Source: Nocardioides sp. 503 (GTDB lineage Bacteria > Actinomycetota > Actinomycetes > Propionibacteriales > Nocardioidaceae). From it: a stretch of 64,000 nt of DNA. The stretch spans positions 186,001-250,000 of the forward strand of contig NZ_SPUI01000002.1 of assembly GCF_004522095.1 (NCBI RefSeq), in the 5' to 3' direction. Below the pieces are notes generated by a model that saw only the letters and a program-made list of their open reading frames with translations, was not told the origin of the DNA and did no database searches. A program made the position numbers and the translations under genes. This document shows positions 44,601-53,018 of the stretch, piece after piece; within the stretch, counting starts at the first letter, position 1, and each line of letters opens with the position of its first letter.

Positions 44601-46732
44601 CCGCGGCCCCGCCCTCCCACCACGTCGCCCACAAGAGCCGGCTGCGGATGATCGTGCTGCAGGCGCTGGTCCTCTCGCTGTTCGCGACGCTCTTCGTGCG
44701 CCTCTACTACCTCCAGGTGGTCAGCGGTGACGAGTACCACGCCCAGGCCGCCGCGCAGTCCGTGCGCGAGATCGTCGTGCAGCCCGAGCGCGGCCTCATC
44801 GTCGACGCCCAGGGCCGCCCGCTCGTCTCCAACCGCACGTCCTGGGTCGTCTCGCTGGACCGCTCGGTGCTCGACAAGATGACCGACAGCGTCCGCACCA
44901 AGCTCGTCAAGCGCCTCGGCCGCACCGTCGGCGAGCGTCCCCAGCGCATCGAGCGCCGGCTCGCCACCTGCGGTGACGAGGGCAGCGTCGTCGGCGTCTG
45001 CTGGAACGGCTCGCCCTTCCAGCCGGTCCCGGTCGCCCGCGACGTGAAGCAGAACGTCGCGCTGCGCATCCTCGAGCAGCCCGAGGACTTCCCGGCGGTG
45101 CTGGTCGACCAGCAGACCGTGCGCTCCTACCCCCAGCCGTTCGGCATCAACGCCGCCCACGTGCTCGGCTACCTCAGCCCGATCACCGAGGAGGAGTACG
45201 ACGCCGCGCAGGACGGCGGCGACCGGTCGGTCAACGGCGCCTCCGAGGTCGGTCGCGCGGGCGTCGAGAAGCAGTACGACCGGTGGCTGCGCGGCATGCC
45301 CGGCTACCGCAGCGTGGCCGTCGACTCGATGGGCCGGGTCCTGGGTGACGACGGCGAGGTCGAGAGCCAGCCCGGCGACACGCTGGTCACGTCCATCGAC
45401 GCGAAGGTGCAGGGGATCGTCGAGGAGCAGCTGGCCGGCGCGATCACCACCGCGCGCAGCGAGCTCGACACCGTCACCGGCAAGAACTACGTCGCCGACT
45501 CCGGCGCCGCGGTGGTCCTCGAGGCCGACACCGGCCGGGTCGTCGCCATGGCCAGCCAGCCGACGTACGACCCCGGGGTGTGGGTCGACGGCATCACCAA
45601 GAAGCAGCTCGCGCGCCTCTACTCCCAGAAGGCCGGCACGCCGCTGCTCGGCCGCGCCACCCAGGGCCAGTTCGCGCCCGGCTCGACCTGGAAGCCGTTC
45701 ATGACCGCCGGCGCGCTCACCAACGGCTACGGCGAGGACACCTCGCTCAACTGCTCCTCGTCGCTGCGCGTGGGCAACCGTGACTTCAAGAACTACGAGT
45801 CCGGCGCCTACGGCTACATCAGCTTCGCCAAGGCCCTCGAGGTCTCCTGCAACACCTTCTTCTACCGCGTCGGCCTGGACTTCTGGCAGCGCTACGGCTC
45901 CGACGTCGCCGACATCAACGCCCGCGACCCGCTCGTGGTCGCGGCGAAGAAGTTCGGCTTCGGCCGCGAGACCGGCGTGGACCTGCCGGGGGAGGCCTCC
46001 GGCCGCATCGCCGACCGCAAGTGGAAGCGCGCCTACTTCGAGTCGCAGAAGGACTACTACTGCGGCATCGCCGACAAGCCGAAGGACGCCGACACCAGCG
46101 ACTTCGTCTACCTCTTCGCGAAGGAGTTCTGCGTCGAGGGCTTCGCCTACCGCGCCGGTGACGCCGTCAACTTCGCCATCGGGCAGGGCGACACCATCGT
46201 CACGCCGCTCCAGCTGGCCCGCGGCTACGCCGCCGTGGCCAACGGCGGCACCCTCTACGCCCCGCGCATCGGCAAGGCGATCGTCGGCTCCGACGGCCAC
46301 GTGATCCGCAGGATCAAGCCCAAGAAGGTCGGCCAGGTCGACGTGCCGCCCGGCGTGTTCGGCTACATCGACGAGGCGCTCAAGGGCGTCACCCGGCAGG
46401 GCTCCATGGCCTGGCGCATGGGCGGCTTCCCGCTCGACGAGGTGCAGATCCGCTCCAAGACCGGTTCTGCGGAGGTCTACGGCAAGCAGTCGACCTCGTG
46501 GGTCGCGTCCTACTCCGACGACTACGTCGTGGTGATGATGGTCAGCCAGGGCGGCACCGGCTCGGGCACCTCGGGCCCGGCCATCCGCGCGATCTGGGAG
46601 GGCCTCTACGGCATCACCGGCGAGGAGGTGCGGCCCGCCGACGCGGCGATCCCCGGCACCCGCTCGCCGACCGAGCTGCCGACCTTCCGTCGTGACGGCA
46701 CGATCCTGCCACCGGCCCGGGAGGCCAAGTGA
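44597..46732 (+). CDS. mrdA: penicillin-binding protein 2 (elongasome transpeptidase)
   Basis: This 711-residue class B PBP crosslinks peptidoglycan during elongation. It has one membrane helix (about 18-40), a dimerisation domain with RGLIVDAQGRPLVSN, and a transpeptidase domain. The catalytic motifs are complete: SxxK is Ser363-Lys366 (PGSTWKPF), SxN is Ser417-Asn419 (EVSCNTFF) and KTG is 621-623 (SKTGSAEV). It overlaps mreD and rodA by 4 bases. Confidence 0.96.
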   Translation: MTAAPPSHHVAHKSRLRMIVLQALVLSLFATLFVRLYYLQVVSGDEYHAQAAAQSVREIVVQPERGLIVDAQGRPLVSNRTSWVVSLDRSVLDKMTDSVRTKLVKRLGRTVGERPQRIERRLATCGDEGSVVGVCWNGSPFQPVPVARDVKQNVALRILEQPEDFPAVLVDQQTVRSYPQPFGINAAHVLGYLSPITEEEYDAAQDGGDRSVNGASEVGRAGVEKQYDRWLRGMPGYRSVAVDSMGRVLGDDGEVESQPGDTLVTSIDAKVQGIVEEQLAGAITTARSELDTVTGKNYVADSGAAVVLEADTGRVVAMASQPTYDPGVWVDGITKKQLARLYSQKAGTPLLGRATQGQFAPGSTWKPFMTAGALTNGYGEDTSLNCSSSLRVGNRDFKNYESGAYGYISFAKALEVSCNTFFYRVGLDFWQRYGSDVADINARDPLVVAAKKFGFGRETGVDLPGEASGRIADRKWKRAYFESQKDYYCGIADKPKDADTSDFVYLFAKEFCVEGFAYRAGDAVNFAIGQGDTIVTPLQLARGYAAVANGGTLYAPRIGKAIVGSDGHVIRRIKPKKVGQVDVPPGVFGYIDEALKGVTRQGSMAWRMGGFPLDEVQIRSKTGSAEVYGKQSTSWVASYSDDYVVVMMVSQGGTGSGTSGPAIRAIWEGLYGITGEEVRPADAAIPGTRSPTELPTFRRDGTILPPAREAK

Positions 46733-47910
46733 CCACCACCTCGTCCCGCCCCGTCCGCATCCCCGGCGTCGACTGGCTGCTGCTCGCCGCCGTACTCGCC
46801 CTCACCGTGCTCGGCACGCTCCTGGTGTGGTCGGCGACGAGCACCCGCGACGACCTCACCGCGGGCGACTCGGGCGCCTACCTCGCCAAGCAGGTCGTCA
46901 ACGTCGCCCTCGGCTTCGTGCTGATGGTCGTGGTGATGACCACCGACCACCGCTGGGTGCGCATCCTGGCCCCGCTCGTCTACGTCGCCTCGGTCGCCGG
47001 GCTGGTCCTGGTCCTGGTCATGGGCACCACGGTCAACGGGTCCCGCTCGTGGCTGATGGTCGGCGGGATGTCCATCCAGCCCTCGGAGTTCGCCAAGCTG
47101 GCCGTCGTGGTCGGGATGGCCCTCGTGGTCGCGGAGCGCTCCGAGGGGCGCTGGCGCGGGCGCGTCGGTGGCGTGGACGTCCTGACCATGCTCGCGGTCG
47201 CGGCCGTCCCCGCGACGCTGATCATGCTGCAGCCCGACCTCGGCACGATGCTGGTCCTCTCGGCCACCGTCTTCGGCGTCCTGGCCGCCTCGGGAGCACG
47301 CCGCCGCTGGCTGGCGCTACTCGCGGCGGGCGGCGTGGCCGCGGGGGCCGCCGCGGTGCTGGGCGGCTTCCTGAAGGACTACCAGATCGACCGCTTCATG
47401 GCCTTCACCAACCCCGGCCTGGACCCCCGCGGCGCCGGCTACAACGTCGAGCAGTCGCGCATCGCGATCGGCAACGGCGGGCTCTTCGGGCAGGGGCTCT
47501 TCCACGGCTCGCAGACGCGCTCGGGCTTCGTCCCCGAGCAGCACACCGACTTCGTCTTCACGGTCGCCGGCGAGGAGCTCGGGCTGGTGGGCGCCGGCGT
47601 CCTGATCGCCCTGCTCGGCATCATCCTGTGGCGGGCGCTGGCCATCGCCTCGCGCACCGACGACGTGTTCGGCCGCATCGCCGCGGCCGGGATCGCGTGC
47701 TGGTTCGGCTTCCAGGCCTTCCAGAACATCGGCATGTGCCTGGGGATCATGCCGGTGACCGGCGTGCCGCTGCCGTTCGTCTCCTACGGCGGCAGCTCGA
47801 TGTTCGCCGGCATGCTCGCGGTCGGCCTGCTGCAGAACATCCACCTGCGCGCCCTGTCCGCGCCCGCGGCGCGCATGACGCCGACCCCGCGGGTGCTGGT
47901 GCGGTCCTGA
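46729..47910 (+). CDS. rodA: SEDS-family peptidoglycan glycosyltransferase RodA
   Basis: RodA polymerises lipid II into glycan strands with PBP2 as partner (393 residues). About ten membrane helices are present. Family motifs include NGSRSWL, IQPSEFAKLAVV, LQPDLGTML, QHTDFVFTVAGEELG and LPFVSYGGSSM. The GTG overlaps the mrdA stop. The final 20 residues are a charged cytoplasmic tail. Confidence 0.96.
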   Translation: MTTTSSRPVRIPGVDWLLLAAVLALTVLGTLLVWSATSTRDDLTAGDSGAYLAKQVVNVALGFVLMVVVMTTDHRWVRILAPLVYVASVAGLVLVLVMGTTVNGSRSWLMVGGMSIQPSEFAKLAVVVGMALVVAERSEGRWRGRVGGVDVLTMLAVAAVPATLIMLQPDLGTMLVLSATVFGVLAASGARRRWLALLAAGGVAAGAAAVLGGFLKDYQIDRFMAFTNPGLDPRGAGYNVEQSRIAIGNGGLFGQGLFHGSQTRSGFVPEQHTDFVFTVAGEELGLVGAGVLIALLGIILWRALAIASRTDDVFGRIAAAGIACWFGFQAFQNIGMCLGIMPVTGVPLPFVSYGGSSMFAGMLAVGLLQNIHLRALSAPAARMTPTPRVLVRS

Positions 47911-47928
47911 CCCCGGCATGATGGGCCC

Positions 47929-48486
47929 ATGCTGACCGCGCGCGTGGTGCCCCGTCCGGGCCTCGCCCTGCGCGCACTGCTCGCCACCGTCGAGATCATG
48001 CTCGGCACCGTGGCCGCCCACACCGCGGCCGGCGGCGCGCTGCCCTCGCCGGTCTGGGTGGCGGCGGCCTCCGCGCTTGTCCTGGGCGGCGGGCTGGTCG
48101 TACTGCGCGGGCGCGCCCCGCTGTGGCTGGTCGTCCCGGCCCTCGCGGGAGCTCAGCTGCTGCTGCACTGCTGGCTGGCGCTGACCCCCGGCCACGACAT
48201 GGCCGCCCACGCCGGCATGCACACCGCCGGCGCCGGCGCGGCCCACCTCGAGCTCACCGGGCCGATGCTGCTCGCGCACCTCGCGGCCGCGCTGCTCACC
48301 GCCGCCGTCTGGCGCGTACGCCGCCGCGCCGTCCAGGTCCTGCTGGCCTGGTCGGACCTCGTCCGGACCCTGGTCCCCACCCGCCGCGCCGTCGGCACGC
48401 CGTCCGCCGCGGGCGCCGTCCTCCTGCGTGCCCTGCTCGCGGTCGCGCCGCGTCGCGGTCCTCCGGCGCTGTCGCTGCCTGCCTGA
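47929..48486 (+). CDS. His/Met-rich small membrane protein next to copper genes
   Basis: This 185-residue protein has four hydrophobic helices (about 15-35, 43-58, 65-82 and 108-125) and a loop rich in His and Met (GHDMAAHAGMH, about 88-98), a possible copper site. The C-terminal 60 residues are basic. CATGAT ends 6 bases before the ATG, suggesting a leaderless start. It precedes a YcnI-like gene and a CopC-CopD fusion, so a role in copper handling is plausible. I know no name for it. Confidence 0.75.
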   Translation: MLTARVVPRPGLALRALLATVEIMLGTVAAHTAAGGALPSPVWVAAASALVLGGGLVVLRGRAPLWLVVPALAGAQLLLHCWLALTPGHDMAAHAGMHTAGAGAAHLELTGPMLLAHLAAALLTAAVWRVRRRAVQVLLAWSDLVRTLVPTRRAVGTPSAAGAVLLRALLAVAPRRGPPALSLPA

Positions 48487-48549
48487 CCGTCGTCGACGGC
48501 CGGGCGGCTCGACCACGCCCGACCACCCAGACGAACGAAGAGGACCACC

Positions 48550-49284
48550 ATGTCGCACCACCTCCGCACTGCCGCACGCCTCGGCGCGCCCCTCGGGGCC
48601 GCCGCCCTGCTGACGCTCGGCCTCGCCGGCTCCGCGTCCGCCCACGTCACGATCACGCCCAGCGACACCGCCGCCGGCGCCTACGCGATCCTCACGGTCA
48701 GCAACCCGCACGGCTGCGAGGGCTCGCCGACCACGAAGGTCACCATCCAGATGCCCGAGGAGATCAACGCGGTCACCCCGACGCGCAACCCGCTCTACGA
48801 CGTCACCAAGACGGTGGAGAAGCTCGACACGCCCGTCAAGGACGCGCACGGCAACGAGATCACCGAGCGGGTCGGGACGGTCGTCTACACCGCCAAGACC
48901 CCGCTCCTCGACGGCTACCGCGACGCCTTCGACCTCTCGCTCCAGCTGCCGGACACGCCGGGGGAGACCCTGGTGTTCCCGATCATCCAGACCTGCGAGA
49001 CCGGCGAGAGCGCCTGGGTCGAGGTCCCGGCCGAGGGCCAGGACCCCGAGGAGCTGGAGCGTCCCGCGCCCACGGTGACCATCACCGAGGCCACCGGTGA
49101 CGAGCACGGGGCCGGCGCCGAGGAGTCGGCCGCGGAGGCCGACGGCGCCGAGGCGGCCTCGCCGGCCGCCGACAGCGACGACGACGGCGGCTCCGACGGG
49201 CTCGCCTACGCCGGCCTGGGCGCCGGCGTGCTCGGCATCCTGGTCGGCGGCGCCGCGCTGGCCCGGGGGCGCCGCACCTCGTGA
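48550..49284 (+). CDS. YcnI-like (DUF1775) copper-binding membrane protein
   Basis: This 244-residue protein has a signal peptide (1-31, ending GSASA) so that the mature protein starts AHVTITPS with an N-terminal His, the expected copper ligand of the YcnI family. The DUF1775 domain (about 32-165) includes CEGSPTTKVTIQMPEEI. An acidic Ala-rich linker and a C-terminal membrane helix (about 218-240) anchor it. It overlaps the CopC-CopD gene by 4 bases. Function: exported copper chaperone-like protein, as proposed for Bacillus YcnI. Confidence 0.9.
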   Translation: MSHHLRTAARLGAPLGAAALLTLGLAGSASAHVTITPSDTAAGAYAILTVSNPHGCEGSPTTKVTIQMPEEINAVTPTRNPLYDVTKTVEKLDTPVKDAHGNEITERVGTVVYTAKTPLLDGYRDAFDLSLQLPDTPGETLVFPIIQTCETGESAWVEVPAEGQDPEELERPAPTVTITEATGDEHGAGAEESAAEADGAEAASPAADSDDDGGSDGLAYAGLGAGVLGILVGGAALARGRRTS

Positions 49285-50951
49285 CGTCGCCGGCGCGCCT
49301 CGGGGCGCGACGAGGAGCCACCACGCTCCTCGTCGCGCTCCTGGTCGCGCTCACGCTGCTGGCCGGGGCGGCGCCCGCCTCGGCGCACGCCACCCTGGTC
49401 AGCAGCGACCCCACGGAGGGCGAGGTCCTCACCGAGACCCCCGACGCCGTGACCTTCACCTTCGACGAGCCGGTGTCCCTCACGGCCGAGGCCGTGCAGG
49501 TCTTCGACGCGACGGGTGAGGACGTCGAGTCCGAGTCGAGCACCCGCGACGCGGTGATCACGACCGACCTGCCCGACCAGCTGGCCGACGGCACCTACGT
49601 CGTGACGTGGCGCGTGGTCTCCTCCGACGGGCACCCGATCACCGGCTCGCTGACGTTCTCCATCGGGGCGCCCAGCGAGACCGTCGTACCTCCCGACCTG
49701 TCCGAGGCCTCCGAGGCGGGCGTCAAGAGCGACCTGGGCATCGCCCAGGCCGTGCAGTACGTCGGCCTGCTGCTCGCCGCCGGGCTCGTGGTGTTCCTGT
49801 GCTGGCTGGCCGGAGGCGGCCTGCCGAGCCGCCCGCACCGCACGGTCCGCACGCTGCTGCGGGCCGCAGCCGCCCTGACGGTGCTCGCCTCGGCGGTCTC
49901 GGTGCCGCTGGCCGGCGCCTACCAGCAGGGGCTGCCCTTCGGCGACAGCCTGAGCCGCGAGGCGGTCGACCTGGACCTGGTGGGCGACGACGTGCTGGTC
50001 CTGCTCCTGCAGGTGGTCGGTCTCGGTGTCGCGCTGGCGGTCCTCCGCGGGGCGAGCCCGGGGCCTCGGGAACGCGTCGCCGCCACGGCCGGCGCCGCCG
50101 TGGCGGTCTGGTCGCCGGCCGTCGTCGGTCACACCCGCGCGTTCGAGCCGGTGCCGCTGCTGGTCGTGACCGACGTCGTGCACCTCAGCGCCGGCGCCGT
50201 CTGGCTCGGTGGCCTGGCGGGGGTCGCGCTCGCGCTGCCCGCGCTGGCCGCCCGGCCGCGCGAGGTGGCGGCGCTGGTCTCGAGGTTCTCGACCGTCGCC
50301 GCCGGCGTGCTCGTCCTGGTCGCCGCCACCGGCTCCCTCATGGCCTGGCGCATCCTGGGCTCCTGGGGCGGGCTCGTCGACACCCGCTACGGACAGCTGC
50401 TGCTGGTGAAGGTCGGCATCGTCGCCCTCGTCCTGCTCCTGGCCGCCTACAACCGCTTCCGCCTGCTCCCGCACGTGCGCTCCTCGCCCGGCCACCAGCA
50501 CGCGCTCGCGCTGGCCCGCGAGGTGCGCACGACCGTGCTCGCCGAGGCCGGTCTCCTGGTCACCCTGCTCCTGGTCACCGGCTTCCTGGTCAACCAGTCA
50601 CCGCGCGAGGAGACGAGCGCCGCCGCCCCGGCTCCCAGCCGCGTGGTCACGGGCTCGCTCGGCGAGGCCAAGGTGCTGGCCACCCTGGACCCCGCCACCC
50701 GCGGGCAGAACACCCTGACCCTCCAGCTGCAGGACCTGGCCGGCGAGCCCCTCGACGGGATCGACGCCCCCGAGGTCGCGGTCCGCACCGACGGCGTCGA
50801 CCTCGGGCAGGTGCCCGTGGTGCCCACGGCCTCGGGGACCTACGTCGCCGACGTGGTGTTCCCCTCGTCGGGGACGTGGGAGGTGCAGGTAAGCCTGCGC
50901 GAGGACGAGTTCGACAACCCGGTCACCACGCTGACGGTCGAGGTCAGCTGA
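49281..50951 (+). CDS. CopC-CopD fusion copper resistance protein
   Basis: This is a 556-residue three-part protein. After a signal peptide (1-35), the CopC domain (about 36-130) starts with the mature His of AHATLVSSDPTEG and ends with VVSSDGHPITGSLTF, both with copper-ligand histidines. Eight or so helices (about 155-440) form the CopD part, including VVHLSAGAVWLGGLAG. The last about 110 residues are an FixH/YtkA-like beta domain. It has a GTG start overlapping ycnI. Fused CopCD proteins are thought to import or traffic copper. Confidence 0.92.
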   Translation: MTSPARLGARRGATTLLVALLVALTLLAGAAPASAHATLVSSDPTEGEVLTETPDAVTFTFDEPVSLTAEAVQVFDATGEDVESESSTRDAVITTDLPDQLADGTYVVTWRVVSSDGHPITGSLTFSIGAPSETVVPPDLSEASEAGVKSDLGIAQAVQYVGLLLAAGLVVFLCWLAGGGLPSRPHRTVRTLLRAAAALTVLASAVSVPLAGAYQQGLPFGDSLSREAVDLDLVGDDVLVLLLQVVGLGVALAVLRGASPGPRERVAATAGAAVAVWSPAVVGHTRAFEPVPLLVVTDVVHLSAGAVWLGGLAGVALALPALAARPREVAALVSRFSTVAAGVLVLVAATGSLMAWRILGSWGGLVDTRYGQLLLVKVGIVALVLLLAAYNRFRLLPHVRSSPGHQHALALAREVRTTVLAEAGLLVTLLLVTGFLVNQSPREETSAAAPAPSRVVTGSLGEAKVLATLDPATRGQNTLTLQLQDLAGEPLDGIDAPEVAVRTDGVDLGQVPVVPTASGTYVADVVFPSSGTWEVQVSLREDEFDNPVTTLTVEVS

Positions 50952-51807
50952 CGGTCGCGGTGAACGGCACCTGGTGCAGGAAGCCGTCCACCCGCACCTG
51001 CAGGAAGAACCGGTAGAGGCCGGGCTCGCGGAACTCCGTGTGGAACGTCAGCTCGTCGCCGTCCTCGGTCGGCTCCGCGGCGCCGTAGGGGTGCACGTGC
51101 ACGAACCGCCCGGTCTCCACCTGGAAGCCGGTCAGGTGGGCGAACGTGCCGAGGTAGCTGCCCAGCGAGACCCGCTCGCCGTCGGCGTCGGACACGGTCA
51201 GGACCATCCGCTGGTCGGGACCCGCCTTCAGCTGCTCCGGGGCCTCCACCCTCACGAGGCCGTCGTCGGCGGCCGGGGTGTCAGCCACGGCCACCGGCGC
51301 CCACTCGCCCGGGACCAGCTGCGTCGCGCCCAGCACCACGTGACGGGCCTCCGGGTCGTCCCCGGGAGTGAACTCGACGACGACCCGGTAGGACCCGGGC
51401 GTGGCCAGCGCGACGCGCCCGGTCCAGGTGCCGTCGGCGGCCATGGTGGGGTGCAGGTGCCGGAACTCCGCGAGGTCGGAGCGCACGACGTACATGTGCA
51501 GCTCCTTGGTCTGCTCCGGCGTGTACGTCGTGACCGCACGGCCGGCGCGGTCCAGGACGCGGAACGAGACGTCGCCGGGCCGGCCCGGCCGCGGCAGGTC
51601 GCCGACCAGCTCGAGGCGGTAGCCACCGGCCTGCGGGGTGGTCCCGGTGCCGATGGGCAGCGCGCCCGCGCCGCCGGAGTGGGTGTGGCCCGTGCCCTCC
51701 TCGGCGGGGCTCAGCACGACCCGGTCGGAGTCGACCGGCGGCTCGTCGCTGCACCCGGCGAGCACCACGCCCGCGAGCAGCAGCCCGGCAGCCAGGCGGC
51801 GGCTCAT
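50944..51807 (-). CDS. exported metal-binding lipoprotein
   Basis: This 287-residue protein starts with a signal II sequence and lipobox LAGC (Cys19). It contains many histidines (GTGHTHSG near 40, FRHLHPTM, FVHVHPYGAAEP), a pattern found in putative copper-binding lipoproteins next to YcnI and CopCD. The rest looks like two beta-sandwich domains. Its stop overlaps the convergent CopC-CopD gene by 8 bases. It is downstream of the antiporter gene with a 4-base overlap, so the two are one transcript. Confidence 0.85.
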   Translation of the reverse strand: MSRRLAAGLLLAGVVLAGCSDEPPVDSDRVVLSPAEEGTGHTHSGGAGALPIGTGTTPQAGGYRLELVGDLPRPGRPGDVSFRVLDRAGRAVTTYTPEQTKELHMYVVRSDLAEFRHLHPTMAADGTWTGRVALATPGSYRVVVEFTPGDDPEARHVVLGATQLVPGEWAPVAVADTPAADDGLVRVEAPEQLKAGPDQRMVLTVSDADGERVSLGSYLGTFAHLTGFQVETGRFVHVHPYGAAEPTEDGDELTFHTEFREPGLYRFFLQVRVDGFLHQVPFTATVS

Positions 51808-52922
51808 GGCTGCATCGAGAGGAACAGGAACGTCGCCAGCAGCACCAGGTGCACGAAGCCCTGGAGCGCCTTGGCGCGTCCCTGCACCACGGTCAGGGTG
51901 GCGACCGCCACGGTGATCGCGAGTAGCACCATCTGGGTCGGCTCGAGGCCGAGCACGAGGGGGCCGTCCACCCAGATCATCGCCACGGCGATCGTCGGGA
52001 TGGTCAGGCCGATGGAGGCCATCGCCGAGCCGAGGGCGAGGTTGAGGCTGGTCTGGACCCGGTCGCGGGCCGCGTTGCGCACCGCTGCGATCGACTCGGG
52101 CGCCAGGACCAGCAGGGCGATGACGACACCCACGACGGCGTACGGGAAGCCGAGGCTCTCGACGCCGTCCTCGATGCTCGGCGAGAGCAGCTTGGCCAGC
52201 CCGACGACCGCGACCAGTGAGGTCACCAGCAGGGCGGCGCTGAGGCCGGCCTCCCGGCCGCTCGGCGGGTCGGCGTGGCCGTCGTCGTCCTCGTCGAGCA
52301 GGCCGGTGGCCCTGCCCTGGTCGTCGCTGCTCACCGGCAGGAAGAAGTCGCGGTGGCGGACGGTCTGGGTGAAGACGAAGGCGGCGTAGAGCGCGAGGGA
52401 CGCGACCGCCGCGAAGGCCAGCTGCGAGACGGAGTACTCCCGGCCCTTGCCCGACGTGGTGAAGCTCGGCAGGACCAGGCACACCGCGGCCAGCGCCACG
52501 ACCGTGGACAGCGCCGAGCCCGTGCCGGTCGCGTTGAAGCTCACCAGGTGGTGCTTGGCGGCGCCGACGAGCAGCGAGATGCCGAGGATGCCGTTGACGG
52601 TGATCATGATGGCCGCGAAGACGGTGTCGCGGGCGTAGGTGCTGGTGCCCTCGCCGCCGCTGGTCATCAGCATCACGATCAGGCCCACCTCGATGACCGT
52701 GACCGCCACGGCCAGGATCAGCGATCCGAACGGCTCCCCGACCTTGTGGGCCACCACCTCGGCGTGGTGGACGGCGCAGACGACCGAGGCCACCAGGGCC
52801 GCGGCGACCAGCACCAGGACCGGCCAGGACTCGTGGTTGGCCCAGGTGGCGGCCAGCAGGAGGAGGGCCACGACGGGCAGGGCGACGGTCCACTGGAAGC
52901 GGCCGCGGATGGTCGCTGTCAT
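51804..52922 (-). CDS. chaA: calcium/proton antiporter (CaCA family, ChaA-like)
   Basis: This 372-residue protein has about eleven membrane helices. It has the two CaCA alpha repeats: GEPFGSLILAVAVTVIEVGL in the first half and LALGSAMASIGLTIPTIAVA in the second, plus LLVLAPESIAAVRNA. A hydrophilic acidic loop (about 210-230, LLDEDDDGHADPP) separates the halves. Expected to export Ca2+ or Na+/K+ for protons. Its pairing with a metal-binding lipoprotein is unusual. Confidence 0.9.
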   Translation of the reverse strand: MTATIRGRFQWTVALPVVALLLLAATWANHESWPVLVLVAAALVASVVCAVHHAEVVAHKVGEPFGSLILAVAVTVIEVGLIVMLMTSGGEGTSTYARDTVFAAIMITVNGILGISLLVGAAKHHLVSFNATGTGSALSTVVALAAVCLVLPSFTTSGKGREYSVSQLAFAAVASLALYAAFVFTQTVRHRDFFLPVSSDDQGRATGLLDEDDDGHADPPSGREAGLSAALLVTSLVAVVGLAKLLSPSIEDGVESLGFPYAVVGVVIALLVLAPESIAAVRNAARDRVQTSLNLALGSAMASIGLTIPTIAVAMIWVDGPLVLGLEPTQMVLLAITVAVATLTVVQGRAKALQGFVHLVLLATFLFLSMQP

Positions 52923-53006
52923 GCCTCAACCCTACGGATCGCCCCGTCGCGGTTCCGTCCTGGTGGGGGAGAGGCTCGTCGGATCGGCTCCTGGACCCCG
53001 CGCGGC

Positions 53007-53012
53007 TAGGCT
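53007..53012 (+). promoter_or_regulatory. leaderless promoter -10 of the TIGR03960 gene
   Basis: TAGGCT ends 6 bases before the ATG at 53019, with no Shine-Dalgarno between. Confidence 0.55.
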
Positions 53013-53018
53013 GAGCGG

